From positions 438,437 to 502,436 of the forward strand of contig JAVSML010024366.1 of assembly GCA_038503035.1 (NCBI GenBank): DNA of 64,000 bases, in the 5' to 3' direction. Shown here piece after piece: positions 20,278 through 32,630 of this stretch. Origin of the DNA: Crocodylus rhombifer (lineage: Eukaryota; Chordata; Crocodylia; Crocodylidae). The number at the start of each line of letters is the position of its first letter. Position 1 is the first letter of the stretch. The notes under the pieces are model-generated. The model was not told the origin of the DNA. It was given only the letters and a program-made list of their open reading frames with translations, and ran no database searches. Made by a program: the position numbers and the translations under genes.

Positions 20278-21461
20278 AATAGCAACATCAAGCAGAGGCA
20301 GTGATGTTTTAGAAAAGAAATCAAAACTTGTCAGCTCTGAACCCAATTTTGGCATTCTTTGAAAAAAACTTTAAAAGAATTGTAAAGTTCAGCTCTGCCA
20401 CAGAGTGCCTGAAGCTTTAAAGCAGAGATGTGATCTTACTGTTTTTTAAGCTGATTTCCTCAGACTTAATGGAGCATGATCCAGAAACTGGGTAACTGAA
20501 AGTGACAGACAAAAAGAAATGTCAAGGAAAAGTCAGAGATTAATGAGTGGCACTTTAATTCAGTGGAAGGGAAAATAAACATCAGGAGAAGGGGACTTAA
20601 ATAGAAAGAACTACTGGAGGTATAAGGCAGATCATTAAGATGGAAAGAAACAAGAGACAAAACAGTTACTTTTTAATGTCAGATAAATACATTCATTAAC
20701 TTATCTTGTAATGAGGTGACCTGGTATATATATTAGTAAATAATGAACTATATCTCTGTTATGAACTGATGGTATACTTCACTGAACCATTTCTTTCATA
20801 GCTCTTAAACTTTAGAAACAGGATGTGTAATAATTAGGTATCCAGCTAAAATACAGTAAATATCCTCTTCCATCTAAATCACAGTAAACATATTTGAAAC
20901 GTCCCTTGAAGCCCTAGCAAGTAAAGGCATGCAAATGAATTTAAGAGTAAAATTATAAAACACTTAACTTTTTCTTTTTCATGTTTTGAGGATTTGATGT
21001 TTTTAATAAAAGCAATTGCATTTAATAACATAATTATGTTATTAAACATGAATGTATTAAGTCTGTCTAGTGTAAAGTAGCAATAATGTATGCAGGGGAA
21101 AAGAGGCAGATACTCACAAAGGAAGGCACATATGTCCTGATTTGGATCCTCCATTCTATCTAGGCGATAGAAACTCTACAAGAGTTCCCAAGTGTTTTCA
21201 GCTGGACAGAAAAACTTTAGCTCACAGCTAGCATTCCATAGTAGTCTTGCAAGTGATCAATAAGTATATCTTCCCAGACATCTGCCTTGGTGCTTTTCTT
21301 GCCCCAGACAGGATTCTTAACCTGAGGAAATGTGGGGAGCCTTATTTGGTGAAGGATACAGACTTCTCTAGGCAAACTGCATTGAAGGGATCTAGGTTTA
21401 TTTCCCTTTACATTTAAACATGACAAAAAAATGTGGTCAGTGAAATGAAAGCTAACTATGT
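20278..21461. other. AT-rich spacer
   Basis: No gene or repeat recognised. Minus-strand frames at 20466-20660 and 20879-21154 have no resemblance to known families. Confidence 0.5.
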
Positions 21462-21469
21462 GTAATACA

Positions 21470-22549
21470 TAGGGACCTACTGAATTCACAGTGGAAGTGG
21501 GGTGTGTGGCAGCTCCTTTACTCTTGCAGATTTCCCTGCGCACCCCCCCTCACCTCCGCTGATTGGCAGAGGGGCCCTGCCACTTAGTTCTAATTGGCAG
21601 GGAGGAGAAAACTGCAGTTTTAAATATAGCGCTGTTCTTGCCTTCCAGCCAGTCAGCAACACACAGAAGATCCCCCAGGGCCCCTGTCCCAGCTGCCTGC
21701 AGTGGGTTTGTCTGGGATTGAGAGAGTGGTCAGGGTGAAAAGGTAAGAGAGGTTTATTGATCTAGCAAACACATAATTACGCAAAGCTTAACAACACAGC
21801 AAAGACAGATAGTAAATCTCCGAGTCGGCAACTTATTGGGAGTCTCCTTTTATGCCCAGTATACGATAAGCCTCTCAAAATCCAGTGAAGTCAAGCTTCC
21901 CCAATCTATGCTGCCCTAAGGGGTACCAGGAAGGACCCCGGTAATCAGTTTTTGAGCTTCTCAGGACCCATGGCTCTGCTGATTCGAGGTCTGCGGCTTC
22001 TTTTTCACAATGGTAGTTTACTTTACCACGCTGCTTTCCTTCAGCCAATTTCCAGATGCACCAGCAAATTTATAGATTTTTTGGAGCTAGGTGTTGGCTT
22101 GCAACCAATTATAGTACTATACTACAAAATTTCCTTATGTGACTAATAAATAGCAGTACAAATCTTTGCATTTTCCTTATATGATTAATTTTAGCTGTGC
22201 CATTGCTAATGAAGCTGGCTTTAAGCTATGACAAAATGCATTAACAAAATACAGGAAATGCTTAACTACAACGGCTTCCTTTTACACTCCTTCTTCTGGT
22301 TATAAGTGTTCTGCAATTCATAGATAAGCAGCAGAAAACCAGGTTTAACCCTCAGAAAGCCAGTTTAGCTGTCTCAGGATGCCTCAGCAAGCACTCTTTT
22401 AAGCAGACACTATTTTGCTGTCAAGAGACATGACCAAGTCACTGCCACAAGCCCCTCAGCCAGTTGGGGCAAGGGAGGCACAGGTGAACCTGCAAGGTTA
22501 AAGGAGCTGCCACCCAGCCTACTTCTGCAGTGAATTAAGTAGGTCCATA
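21470..22549. mobile_element. hAT-like non-autonomous element carrying an inserted LTR
   Basis: Terminal repeats TAGGGACCTACTGAATTCAC (left) and, reversed, TATGGACCTACTTAATTCAC (right) match at 18 of 20 positions. The flanks GTAATACA (21462-21469) and GTAATACG (22550-22557) form an 8-bp target duplication with one mismatch. Together these indicate a hAT-type element of 1080 bp. The outer parts (about 21470-21735 and 22440-22549) are GC-richer; the middle is an LTR-like insertion. No transposase is encoded. Confidence 0.8.
21736..22440 (-). mobile_element. LTR-like block nested in hAT element
   Basis: On the minus strand there are GGCATAAAAGG (TATA-like, about 21850) and CAATAAACCTC (poly-A signal-like, about 21754) in the correct order. 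A possible terminus TGAAAAGG lies at 21736; the other end is not resolved. It shares ordered blocks with 1893-2130 (for example GGCAACTTATTG). No retroviral genes are attached. Confidence 0.5.
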
Positions 22550-22557
22550 GTAATACG

Positions 22558-25500
22558 GACTCTTGCCACAGTTAGCAAACTGAATGAAAAAGTGGTATTG
22601 TTTTCTAAATATAAAGTTCACATAGCTATGTTAACTTTCAGCAGAGTTCATTGGTTAAGTATCGGGAAACTGAGAAGTTCACACTTTAAGGGGTTTCAAA
22701 TATTCCCAAGTATTAATAGTCCTGTGATGAATGTTACTGTAAATGTCTCATGGCATTTTAATGTACTTTAAAATTATTTTGTAATATACGGCATCATTTC
22801 TATTTCTACAGAACAAAGTGAGCAGTAGCATTCTTAAACTGATATTTTTCTATTGTATTCACAAGCAAATAATGCTAGCCAGAAGATACTTTAGCTCAGA
22901 ACAGCAGTTTTTTGTTACTATCTCTATTACTTTTAAAATCCATAAAATTGGTTTAGAAGAATGTAATGCATTTGTTTTGTTTCCCTCTTTTTTGCCTTTT
23001 CAGCCTTTTAAGTTAATCTTGTAAAGACATAAGAAATATGCAGATATTGGTAAAGCTATTATTGTTATAATGGAAAGCTATTTTGGCTTCTGTTCATCAG
23101 GGGAAAAAAAGGCGGCTACAGAACTTACCATAGAAATTGCCTGAAGTATTTAGATAGGGCAGATATTAGCCTTATAAGACATCATGTGCACTAAAAGCTC
23201 AGATATGCGCTTTAGCACCTGTAACATTTAAAAGGTGAAATAACGTCTTTTTTTTACAATCTAGGTCTAAAACAAATGCTTGATTTATAAAGATAGAACG
23301 TCTCTTCCAGATGATATAGCAATCAAGTGGGAATAGGTAAAGCTTTTTAAAAAATGAATTTACCTGAAGTGAAGGAGAAAAGTGAAAAAATGTAGAGAAG
23401 AGAGCAGCAGATGGTTGGCAAAAGTTACTGGCCCAAAGGCGTCTTGGTCAGATAACAGGAAAATATAAGGGAATCAAAAGGATGTTAGAAGATAAGTGTG
23501 ACATGAGATATTGGAAGCAGGAAACTTCACAGACTATTATAGTGAGATGTGATAGACATTGCAGACACCTGTATTACTTAAAAAAAGACATTTATGTGAA
23601 TAATTGTGTTTTGGACCTACTAGGGGGTAATTAATTTGAAAAAATAAGCAGGTAAACAAGTCAGGAGAAAAATCTCACCCCTGAAAGAAATTGTATGTGC
23701 TGGTTTGATCTGGTTCAAGAGACCTGAATGGACAGTCAGAAGTGTAGCTCCTCCGTCTAACTCATGGTGATTCATAGAAATCACCATGAGTTAGATTGAT
23801 CCTCCTCATCCAGCAGACATTAGCTGTTGGACTGTGGGGGGTCGACTCCAATTTGGAGCTGAACCAGGGAAGAGAGACTGCATCTTTCCCTGGCTCTGCA
23901 CAACTCCCCCTCCACTCCCCTTCCCAGGTCCCTGTTGCATTGATGTTTTTGGATGGGAGTTTGGAGAAGGCAGGGAAGGGAGGTAATTCTGGGGTTTTCT
24001 CAGCCTTTTTGGAGTGGTGGAGGCAGGTAGACTGGAGCCCCCCTGAGGTCCACCAGCCCCCTCCCCCCAATTCCAGCAGGGCTGAGAAAACCCCAGAAGG
24101 GACTCCCTCCCCACCTTCTCCCCCTTCTATCTAGAAACATCTGCTCCAGTTGTGCTGCTGTTGCAGCAGAACTGACAGAACTTAATGAAGTCACTCCACT
24201 TAGGAATGACTTCATTTGAACCCTCAGACACTGGTGCTCAATCAGAGGGTTCTACAGCTATGCTTTTCTGCTTGGGCACAGCTTTAGAGCTATTTTAAGG
24301 GGCTGATTGAATGGCAAGTGTCATTTCTGTCTGTGCGTCTGGTGATCAAATCTAATAAAGAGTAAAAAGAGACAGTTTTAATTTTGAAGCAGGTTTAGGG
24401 TTAGAGTTGCAGACAGAGAAGACGTACTCACATAATCCATGAACTGACATACTGGTCTTGTGATCACCCATGCCATCAGTGTAAGTAGATTTTTTATTGT
24501 TTTATATTTTATTTTCTCTGTAATATTTTTAGCCCCAAATGAAATAATACTCTGCTTTGTGACAGCCGGCTGCTTACTGTTTCACTGTACCCGGGGGAGA
24601 ACAACAATGCATTTTTTAAATTTAGGTGGGGATAATTTCTGTGAACTGCCAGGACAGTACAGGCCATAAAGCCATAGTCATAAGGGAGAGGATTATTTGT
24701 TCGCCTCAAGAAAGGCAAGAGATGGACACCAGAGCCCACAGAGTAGGCTTCAAGAGAGTCCAGAATGTCTTTAACCTTAAAACTGTGATGATGAGTAAGT
24801 GAAGGACCAGACTGGAGCCCCCCAAATTGGATTTAATTCAAGAAGTGAAAAAGTATTCTGGAGTGAGGATTTTTCCGGAAGAATTCTGTTTGAGAGAAGT
24901 AGTTAGCTATATTAGTCTGAAGTCAGGCAGGTAATACGTACCTTAGCAACTAAGAAAATAAGGTATATATAGAACATAATTTGTGAAATCAATTTTGTAT
25001 TTTTTGTTTCAATATTTAGAAGCTAAATGTCTTCACGCTGTAATAATGTTGCCTGCCTAAATTTCCCTGACTAGCTTTTACACTAAGAAAGAATGGGTTA
25101 GTGAAGTTTTGAAGAAGATTTGTGAAGATCTTCCTAACTGTTCTACTAAGGGAGAATGGAAAGTCAACTAACAATGAACTTATTTGCATATATTTATACA
25201 CTGGGAACCAAGTAGACTCTTCAGACCTGGAGACACTCTGCTGTTTATGCTGCAAGACTTCAAACCTCAGTGCAGAGAGACAATCTTGAAAGTAAGACTC
25301 CTGAAGACAAACACTGGGAAGTGAGAGGCAGGATGAGAGGATCCTGAGAGGCTTGAGAGGGAACATTCAGGGCTGTTATCTGACTGTGACTTCCTGGGAT
25401 TTTGCCTACTTCTTATGGCTGAAGTTCTCTGCCCAGAGCAATTTTAATAAGAGCTTCCTGGTTCACTGCATGTGATTTGGAGAGTTCTCCATCCCTTTGA

Positions 25501-25955
25501 AGGGGTAAAATCTCTCTTTAGGAGCTAAGCAAGAAGGCAGCTTGGTGGGGAGGAGCGAAACAGATAATCAGGGGATCAGGAAACAAAAAATCAGGTCTTG
25601 GAGCCCAAGCAATCAAGGGTTCACCTGCTGTAGAAGCTAGGTTTGGGCTGGCTTAAGGGGTCCTCCAACAGATTATGCAAAGTTGGGGGATCCCAATCAA
25701 GTACTTGTCAGTGGAATCTATGACAATTGCTACATTTAATATTTCTTTTTTCCTCAAAATATTGTTTTTCTTCATATTTTCTAATTAGCCACAATTCTCA
25801 TGTTAGGGAAAACTCCCAAATGCTAAAAGACATTTTTCATTTCTATCAGATTGGATCCTTCCTAGTATAATTGCTAAAGTGAATCACTATATTAGCCTAG
25901 CCATTTCCCAGAGCCCTTGCTTTTCCTACTTGCTCACTAGATAATAGTCAATAGC
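22558..25955. other. Spacer, mostly unique
   Basis: No gene recognised. A perfect 17-bp-armed hairpin lies at 23756-23795. Positions 23800-24130 are a GC-richer stretch whose proline- and glycine-rich frames are compositional. Minus-strand frames at 23762-24070 and 25016-25366 resemble nothing known. Confidence 0.45.
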
Positions 25956-25989
25956 TACATTGCTAATAGCACCACCCATGGATAAGTTG

Positions 25990-27115
25990 TTTAATACTTT
26001 AATACTATTGTAACTGTTTTGTTTTTTTTCTTCTATATAACTGTCGCGCGGCACTCTCACATTTATGTAACCTTGAAGTCTTAACTAGTAAGCTAAATGA
26101 GCGCTTTGTATTTTTCTCTGTTGGCATTAAGCTACACATGCGCATTTTGTAGATTTTATTTCTTATCTAGAAGTGTTATTTTTGCAGAAATTAAACTTAT
26201 GTAAAAAGTCTGCCTAGCAATTACTATGTAAAAGAAACGATCCTATCCCTGTATGGTCAGCTTATATCATAGTTAGTGTCACAGAGGCAGTCCAACCAAC
26301 ATCTATAAAGAGGCAAAGAAACAGAAAACAGCAGAGACGACGACCGGAAAACTCTATAGGCCCGATCACCCTATAGACCGGTTCTCAGCCTCTCCGTCTG
26401 GGTGTACCCCAGCGAAGACAAAGTCCTCGAAAATCTGACAACTAACAACGATTCACCGTGTTACAGTTTTGTACTGTATATCCTACTCATGAGCTGTTAA
26501 CCAGTTCTGGGACTACGGAGCCGGCAGCCCCACCTAGCTTTGGACTAGCTCCACTGTTGGAACGCAAGGGCTGGCTCTGGAACCCCGTGAACCAACAGAC
26601 CCCCTTTGTATCCAGCATACTGTACCTGAAGAAACATCGGAGACTCCACTTCTCGACTGCCTCTCATCATAGCTTAGACAGCATATCTACGCTCGCTATA
26701 CTTGTATTTACTGCAGCTTCTTTCCAACCGGCCTCCCCTCTTATTCATAAGAGGGTGAGGCCAGGTGAGTGAATAAAATCTTTTTGTTTTATTCTATATC
26801 TACTCTGTAATAACTTCTATTACTAACATCCCATTTAAATGAGCCATTGACCAGTTCTGGGACTATGGAGCTGGCAGCCACACCTAGCTTTGGACTAGTC
26901 CCACTGCCCACTGTTCCAGCTGGCTCTGGAACCTCGTGAACCAACGGACACCCTATAAATTAAGAAACATTAACAACTTACTCTAAGTCGTCTACTTGTG
27001 CCAACTCGGCGAACCTCCAATCCCACCCCACAAGCCGCGTGCTCGCACAGCCCCGCAAAGCCTGCGACTCCCCTAAGTGGTGCCAGAACCGCTAGCTCGG
27101 CATTCCGCCACAACT
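25990..27115 (+). mobile_element. LTR-retroelement-derived block
   Basis: On the plus strand there is a TATA-like CTATATAAC (about 26033), a GC-rich transcribed-type segment, a hairpin at 26730-26762 (GGCCTCCCCTCTTA against its near inverse) and AATAAA at 26772-26777, the order expected of an LTR. A 103-bp internal segment occurs twice (26501-26603 and 26851-26952). GTGGTGCCAGAACC at about 27079 could be a primer-binding-site-like sequence, but I cannot match it to a tRNA. TG/CA ends and target duplication were not found. No retroviral protein is visible. Confidence 0.4.
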
Positions 27116-27429
27116 ATAAGATCCTATTTTTATCTGCAAATAATTTTGCCAAACATTTGAGTTAACATTTTCTATACTGAATATCTGACTCAGTCTGTTT
27201 TTATTCCTCCATAATTCCACCCCAAACATTTTGTCTGTTTTCTTAAAACTAGGTTAAAGAGAATTATTTTTTCTCCATGGGAAAATAATAAACTATTATA
27301 ATGGGTTGAGAATTTATTTTGCATATATGAAGTAAGACTGATATTTGAAAGGAGGCTCACCCTAATGTCAGAAATGTGCCTCTTGCTGTCATCATGAATA
27401 TGTGTCAACATTTGATCATGTTACCTACA

Positions 27430-27580
27430 CAGCACAGTAACTGCCTGTATGAAGCTGTATGCATGGCACATGGTTAGTTTTAGCCACTACTTTGCCATAG
27501 TGGCACTCTAAAACAGGGGAGTGCACTGCTACAGTGAACTACCTGCCGGTGATGTGTAAATGCACATGATTGCTACATAA
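27430..27580. repeat. MITE-like scrap
   Basis: It contains GCACAGTAACTGCC, GCCACTACTTTGCCATAGTGGC (self-complementary ends) and TGTGTAAATGCAC, similar in style to the MITE at 13556-13802. Ends are not resolved. Confidence 0.3.
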
Positions 27581-27584
27581 TCAA

Positions 27585-27790
27585 CATTAAATAATCAAAT
27601 AATAAATAGTCTCCATAATCACCCTTCAGGTATTTGAAAATTTATCGAATACCTCAGTCTTCTCTTTTCGAAATGAAATAACCCCAGTTCTTTCAGGCTT
27701 TCCTCATAAGATTTGCTTCCCAGGCTCCTAATTGTTTCTGTCACTGAACTGGGTTCTCTCCAATCTGGCATTTGCTGTATCTAGTGTACA
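27585..27790 (-). mobile_element. CR1-like LINE fragment
   Basis: On the minus strand the segment ATACCTCAGTCTTCTCTTTT, followed by a CCCCAGTTCTTTCAGGCTTT block, TTTCCTCATAAGATTTGC and GGGTTCTCTCCAATCTGGC, has the layout of the CR1 ORF2 C-terminus (ERLKELGLFxFEKRRLR read in reverse). It is highly diverged and short. Confidence 0.5.
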
Positions 27791-29638
27791 TATCTAGGGG
27801 ATGGTTTTATGAAAAGTTTTGTGGCTTTAGGGGGGAAAAATAATTTTGAGAGTGAAATGTCTGGGGACTGAGGTTAATAAAAAGAGTAACTACTGTGCAT
27901 TCATATTTTATGTGCATACTTTCTATGCATGAGCAGCATGGTATGCAGAATACAATATGCAGCATTTTAATTTTTAAATATTCAAATGTGTATTACGCTC
28001 AATAAACTGGTTAACCTTTTGCTTTTAATATTCTAATTCCCATTGACACAAAAGACCTTACCAACCATATCCAGTTTTAAATATTCAAACTGAGATGACA
28101 GATCTATGCAGGTAAGGCTATGACATATGCATGAGAATCTGTAATAACCTGCTTTTGTGGACTAGGAAAGACTTTATGCCAAAGATATGGCAAGAATTCC
28201 TTATATATCCACAAACTTCCCTTATCCTTCAGCTTGTCTCACTTTTCAAGTGGGCCTATGGAGAATATGCTCATTCAGTATAACCAAGCAACAGTCTCTG
28301 ATCCATTCTTGACAGAGTTCCCCCATGAAAAGGGGACGATTTTTGCCCATAAACTTCGATATGGTATATACATATGGCTATCATTAAGTTTATTTGAAGG
28401 GTTAGTTTGTTCAGTGAACGTGAAGGATTGCTATATTTGAATAAATAAAACTATAGTATTCAAATCAGACACAGGCAGAGTAGCAAAGTTCTTATCATGC
28501 AAGGACAAATAAACTGCTACTAGACATTAGTTGCCCAATACAGCAAGAAAGCAACTTGCCATAAAATAGTTTTCAGCATTGTTTCTGCCAGGATGTACAG
28601 GGTTGATTATGACTGTAAAAAAGCTTTGAAGATTTCCAAATACAAGTTTAAATTCTTATTTAACCTCGTATTGTTACTTGTTGATAAGTGTAATAAGTAT
28701 AATGGGAAAGAAGTTAATGAGGTAACTTTTCCATATGACCAGTTTCCAAATCCTATGTTTTTGTGACCTCTCAGTGAATCCACTTGCAAAATGCTATATT
28801 GTAACAAGTCTGAAATCTGCTTGGTTTTTCAGAGAAGCTATAGTGAGTGCTCCATTCTTAGTCTTTTCTGAAAGACAAATGCAATAATTCCTTGAGGGCT
28901 TTTCTTTGGAATTCCACCTCTCAGAAGGAGCTGATTGTTTTAAAGATGTTTTGTGACTGCATTTTTGCTGAGTATAGGCTTAGAATTAGGCAGCTGAACA
29001 ACATGTTACATGTTTTGTCCTTGACTATGTGATAGCACAGTAGGGTTCTAAGTATTTGACTTGCACTGGAAGAGCAAATATAAGCTGTTAGCTTTGCCTT
29101 ATAAGTATCTGGGCAGCAGGGGGTTTCTGTAGCAGACACTGCTTAGTTAAACTTTGATGAGGACATTTTGGTTTTTCAAATGCCATGATTTCTTTCCTTG
29201 TGGCTTGACTTTTATCTTTTCACACAGTACTTTGTATGTTGATATACAATGTAAACACAACATGAGGTTTTGTTGATGCAAAGCATTCCAGGCGATGACA
29301 TAAAAACCCTCTTTCAGAACAACCTCTAAGCCAATATTAATTGTATTCATTCACAGTGTTCTTTGAAATGCACTGAAGTTGAATTTTACCAACTGTACAA
29401 TCTGCTCTGCACAGCACTAGTCAAATTTAAAAAAGCAAACTAGAAACTCAGTAAGTGAAACAGCAAACTACTAATACAAGAAAATTACTGTTAAAATGTT
29501 AAAAGTGCTCTAGACATTCAAAATATGTGTTGGGAAGTATTTGCCTGCTTCTGTATGATGAGGCTTATTTGTAGGCCAAAAAGGTCTTTTGTGTTTCCTG
29601 GATGGCTCAAATTGTGCTCAAATGCTATTCTCCTAATC
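27791..29638. other. AT-rich spacer
   Basis: No gene or repeat recognised. Small frames at 28234-28440, 28607-28807, 28921-29139 and 29147-29350 are not convincing. Confidence 0.5.
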
Positions 29639-29639
29639 C

Positions 29640-30390
29640 ACCTCGGGAGGAACAACTGACACCATAACTACAGGTTGGGGAACTCCCCTCTTGTCAGCAC
29701 GGAGGCGGAAAGGGATCTGGGGGTCATACATTGACTCCAAGATGAACATGGGCCAGCAGTGTGGGGAGGCAGTTAGGAAGGCCAACCGCACCTTGGCATG
29801 CATCCACAGATGCATCTCGAGCTGGTCCAAGGAGGTGATCCTCCCCCTCTATGCGGCACTGGTCAGGCCGCAGCTGGAGTACTGCATCCAGTTCTGGGCG
29901 CCGCACTTCAAGAGGGATGTGGACAGCATGGAGAGGGTCCAGAGGAGGGCCACTCGTATGATCAAGGGACAACAGGGCAGGCCCTATGAGAACAGGCTGT
30001 GGGGACCTGAACCTGTTCAGCCTCCAAAACAGAAGGCTGAGGGGGATCTAGTGGCCTGTTACAAACTAGTCAGGGGGGATCAGCAGGCATTGGGGGAGTC
30101 ACTGTTCCCCCGAGCACCGCCAGGAGTGACCAGGAATAACGGTCACAAGCTGGCAGAGGGTAGGTTTAGGTTAGATATCAGGAGGCGCTACTTCACGGTC
30201 AGGGCGGCTACGGTCTGGAACCAACTTCCCAGAGAAGTGGTGCTGGCTCCTACCCTGGGGGTGTTTAAGAGGAGGTTAGATAAACATCTTGCTGGGGTCA
30301 TTTGACCTCAGTATTCTTTCCTGCCATGGCAGGGGGTTGGACTAGATGATCTGCTCAGGTCCCTTCCGACCCTAGAAACTATGAAACTAT
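29640..30390 (+). mobile_element. CR1 LINE, 3' end copy
   Basis: A 5'-truncated CR1 starting in the late reverse transcriptase (YRLGNSPLVSTEAERDLGV), running through the C-terminal domain and a 3' UTR with TGCCATGGCAGGGGGTTGG and CTCAGGTCCCTTCCGACCC, and ending in repeated ACTATGAA (GAAACTATGAAACTAT at about 30367-30382). The short terminal direct repeat is the hallmark of CR1 3' ends. It is closely related to the copy at 46378-48655 and looks relatively young. Confidence 0.9.
29691..30305 (+). pseudogene. CR1 ORF2 C-terminal open frame (204 codons)
   Basis: An uninterrupted frame covers IDSKMNMGQQCGEAVRKANR, CIHRCISSWSKEVILPLYAA, LVRPQLEYCIQFWAPHFKRD, RVQRRATRMIKGQQGRPYEN, a short frame-altered stretch at LWGPEPVQPPKQKAEG (the family has LQDLNLFSLRKRRLKG, so two compensating indels are likely), then DLVACYKLVRGDQQALGESL, RNNGHKLAEGRFRLDIRRRY and KRRLDKHLAGVI with a stop. 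It lacks the endonuclease and catalytic reverse transcriptase, so it is inert as a retrotransposon. Confidence 0.85.
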
Positions 30391-31394
30391 CACAGCAGTC
30401 CAGCTAGTTTCAAGGGGATTACACACATAACTAAAAATATCAGGACTTGGTCCTACAAAAAAATACCTTTGATATTGAAGTTCATTGGATATTGACAGAA
30501 AAATTAGTATAATTTTCTGATAGCACAACTGATACCTAGAAAAGGGCACTGCATTGAATGATATAAAATGTTTATTGCATTACATGCAATAAAATGTTCA
30601 GAAGTCAGTAAGACAAATTAAAAGAAATTGGCAAATGTAAACACAAAAAGTGGAATGCTTGTAATGAACTTTTGCCATGGACCTAGAATCACCTTGCTAA
30701 GGCTAAGTCTTTTCTCTAATTCTTTAACTGGATTCCATCTCCTCAGACTCCTGCTGAAGGTTTGTCTGCATTAGATCAACTTGTTGTCATTAAACTGACC
30801 TAAAGAATTTCTGAGCTGAAGTGAAAGATTAAGACATGCACAAGAGACATCCATGTATTTGGATACAAAGCTAATAAAAGCTATGCAAAGCAGTTACATA
30901 CAGTTTTGAATTACTATAGAACAGGTACTACAAAACAGTACTACAAAACCAGATATAATTGAATAAAAATTGGTCAGTATTCTTCTAATGTACAATGGAG
31001 TTTGGATGAAATATGTGGAAGTTCTTTGATGCTAATTCTAAGGGGGTTGTACGCATTGGTTCAAACTTTTAAACTTCTCTTTCATGGCATTCACAAACAA
31101 CTTATTTAAATAATCATAAAAAGTAACAATAACAATAACAATGTTTAAATACAAGGATGGCAAACTGAGCAAAACCATTAAAAATTCAGAAACCTACTGC
31201 TAATCTGCAAGAGAAGACAGTGCTCACTTACTAAAGGGTAAATATCTTTTATCTACAACGTAAGAAAATATTCATCTACAAAAGGGAAACTAAAAGAAAT
31301 GAATTACATTTACTTAATGTTAGGAAGGGGGGAAAGGAGAAACATTGTTTAGTCACAATTTACTTAGTTTGGCCAAATTAATATTGAATTTACT
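30391..31394. other. AT-rich spacer
   Basis: No gene recognised. A short AATAAC-type microsatellite lies at about 31127-31140. Confidence 0.5.
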
Positions 31395-31484
31395 CATAGA
31401 ATCAATAAGTTGGAAGGGACCTAGACAGAACATCTAGTACAACCCCCTGCCATGGGCAGGAAGGAGCACTGGGGGTGGCAGAGG

Positions 31485-31994
31485 TCATAAGACCCCAGCC
31501 AGGTGCCTATCCAGTCTCCTCTTGAAGATTTCCAGGGAAGGTGAAAGCACCACCTCTCTGGGAAGCCTATTCCAGGCTCTGGCCACCCTTACAGTGAAGT
31601 AGTTCTTCCTAATATCTAACCTAAACCTATCCTCCCTCAGCTTGTGGCCATTGTTCCTGGTGATTCCAAGGGGGGCCCTGGTGAACAGACTTTCCCCGAG
31701 TCCCTGCTGCTGGCCCCTGATAAGGTTGTAGGCAGCCACCAGATCCCCCCTCAGTCTCCTCTTGTGGAAACTGAAGAGGTTCAGGTCCCTCAGCCTCTTC
31801 TCATAGGGCTGGCCACGAAGGCCCTCAACCATATGAGTGGCCCTCCTCTGGATCCTCTCCAGGTTCTCCACATCCTTCTTGAAGTGCGGCGGCCAGAACT
31901 GGACACAGTACTCCAGCTGCGGCCTGACCAGCGCCGCATAGAGGGGGAGCAAGACCTGTCTGGACCTGTTAGTGATGCCCCTGCTGATGCACAA
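31485..31994 (-). pseudogene. CR1 ORF2 C-terminal domain
   Basis: A 169-codon frame: [94 protein letters not shown] and LEIFKRRLDRHLAGVL, then a stop. This is the conserved region after the reverse transcriptase of CR1. It is separated from the preceding piece by a frameshift at about 32000-32028. Confidence 0.85.
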
Positions 31995-32027
31995 CAGGGT
32001 GCGGTTGACTCTACCTGTTGCTTCGTC

Positions 32028-32576
32028 TCATTGGCGACTCATATTCATCCTGGAGTCAATCCTGACTCCAAGATTCTTCTCTGCATCTGTGCTGCTGAGA
32101 GGGTCAGCCCCTAACCTATAACCATAATGCTGGTTCCCTCTCCCCAGGTGCAGCACTCTGCACTTGTCCTTGTTGAACTGCATCCTGTTCAGATCCGCCC
32201 ACTTCTCTAACCTATCCAGGTCTGCCTGGATGTGGTTCTTGCCTGCCCTTGTATTCACTTTATCCCACAGCTTGGTGTCATCAGCGAACTTGAACAGGGT
32301 GCTCTCCACACCCTCGTCCAGGTCGCTAATGAAGATGTTGAACAGCACTGGCCCAATGTCTGAGCCCTGGGGGACTCTGCTGCCCGCACCCTCCCAGGTC
32401 AACATTGACCCGTTCACCACCACCCTCTGGATGCACCCCTGGAGCCAGTTTGCCACCCATGTGATTGTGCGTTCGTCAATGCTGCAGTCCCTCAGCTTGC
32501 CCACCAGAATTGGGTGGGACACTGTGTCGAAGGCCTTCTGGAAGTCCAAGAAGATGACATCGACTTCCTCCTTCAC
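32028..32576 (-). pseudogene. CR1 reverse transcriptase, catalytic half
   Basis: A 182-codon frame holds VIFLDFQKAFDTVSHPILVG (motif A, catalytic Asp), TWVANWLQGCIQRVVVNG, a [20 protein letters not shown] block (family GVPQGSVLGPxLFxIFI) and TLFKFADDTKLWDKV (motif C, both Asp present), then NKDKCRVLHLGRGNQHYGYR and NLGVRIDSRMNMSRQ. A frameshift or stop separates it from the N-terminal half at about 32577-32630. Confidence 0.9.
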
Positions 32577-32630
32577 ATCTAAGCTTTTTGTTACCTAGTC
32601 ATAGAAAGAGACCAGGTTAGTCAGGCAGGA

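Noticed and set aside
25016..25366. 116-codon minus-strand frame as a host exon
   Set aside because: No recognisable domain, no good splice sites at its edges, and composition like surrounding spacer.
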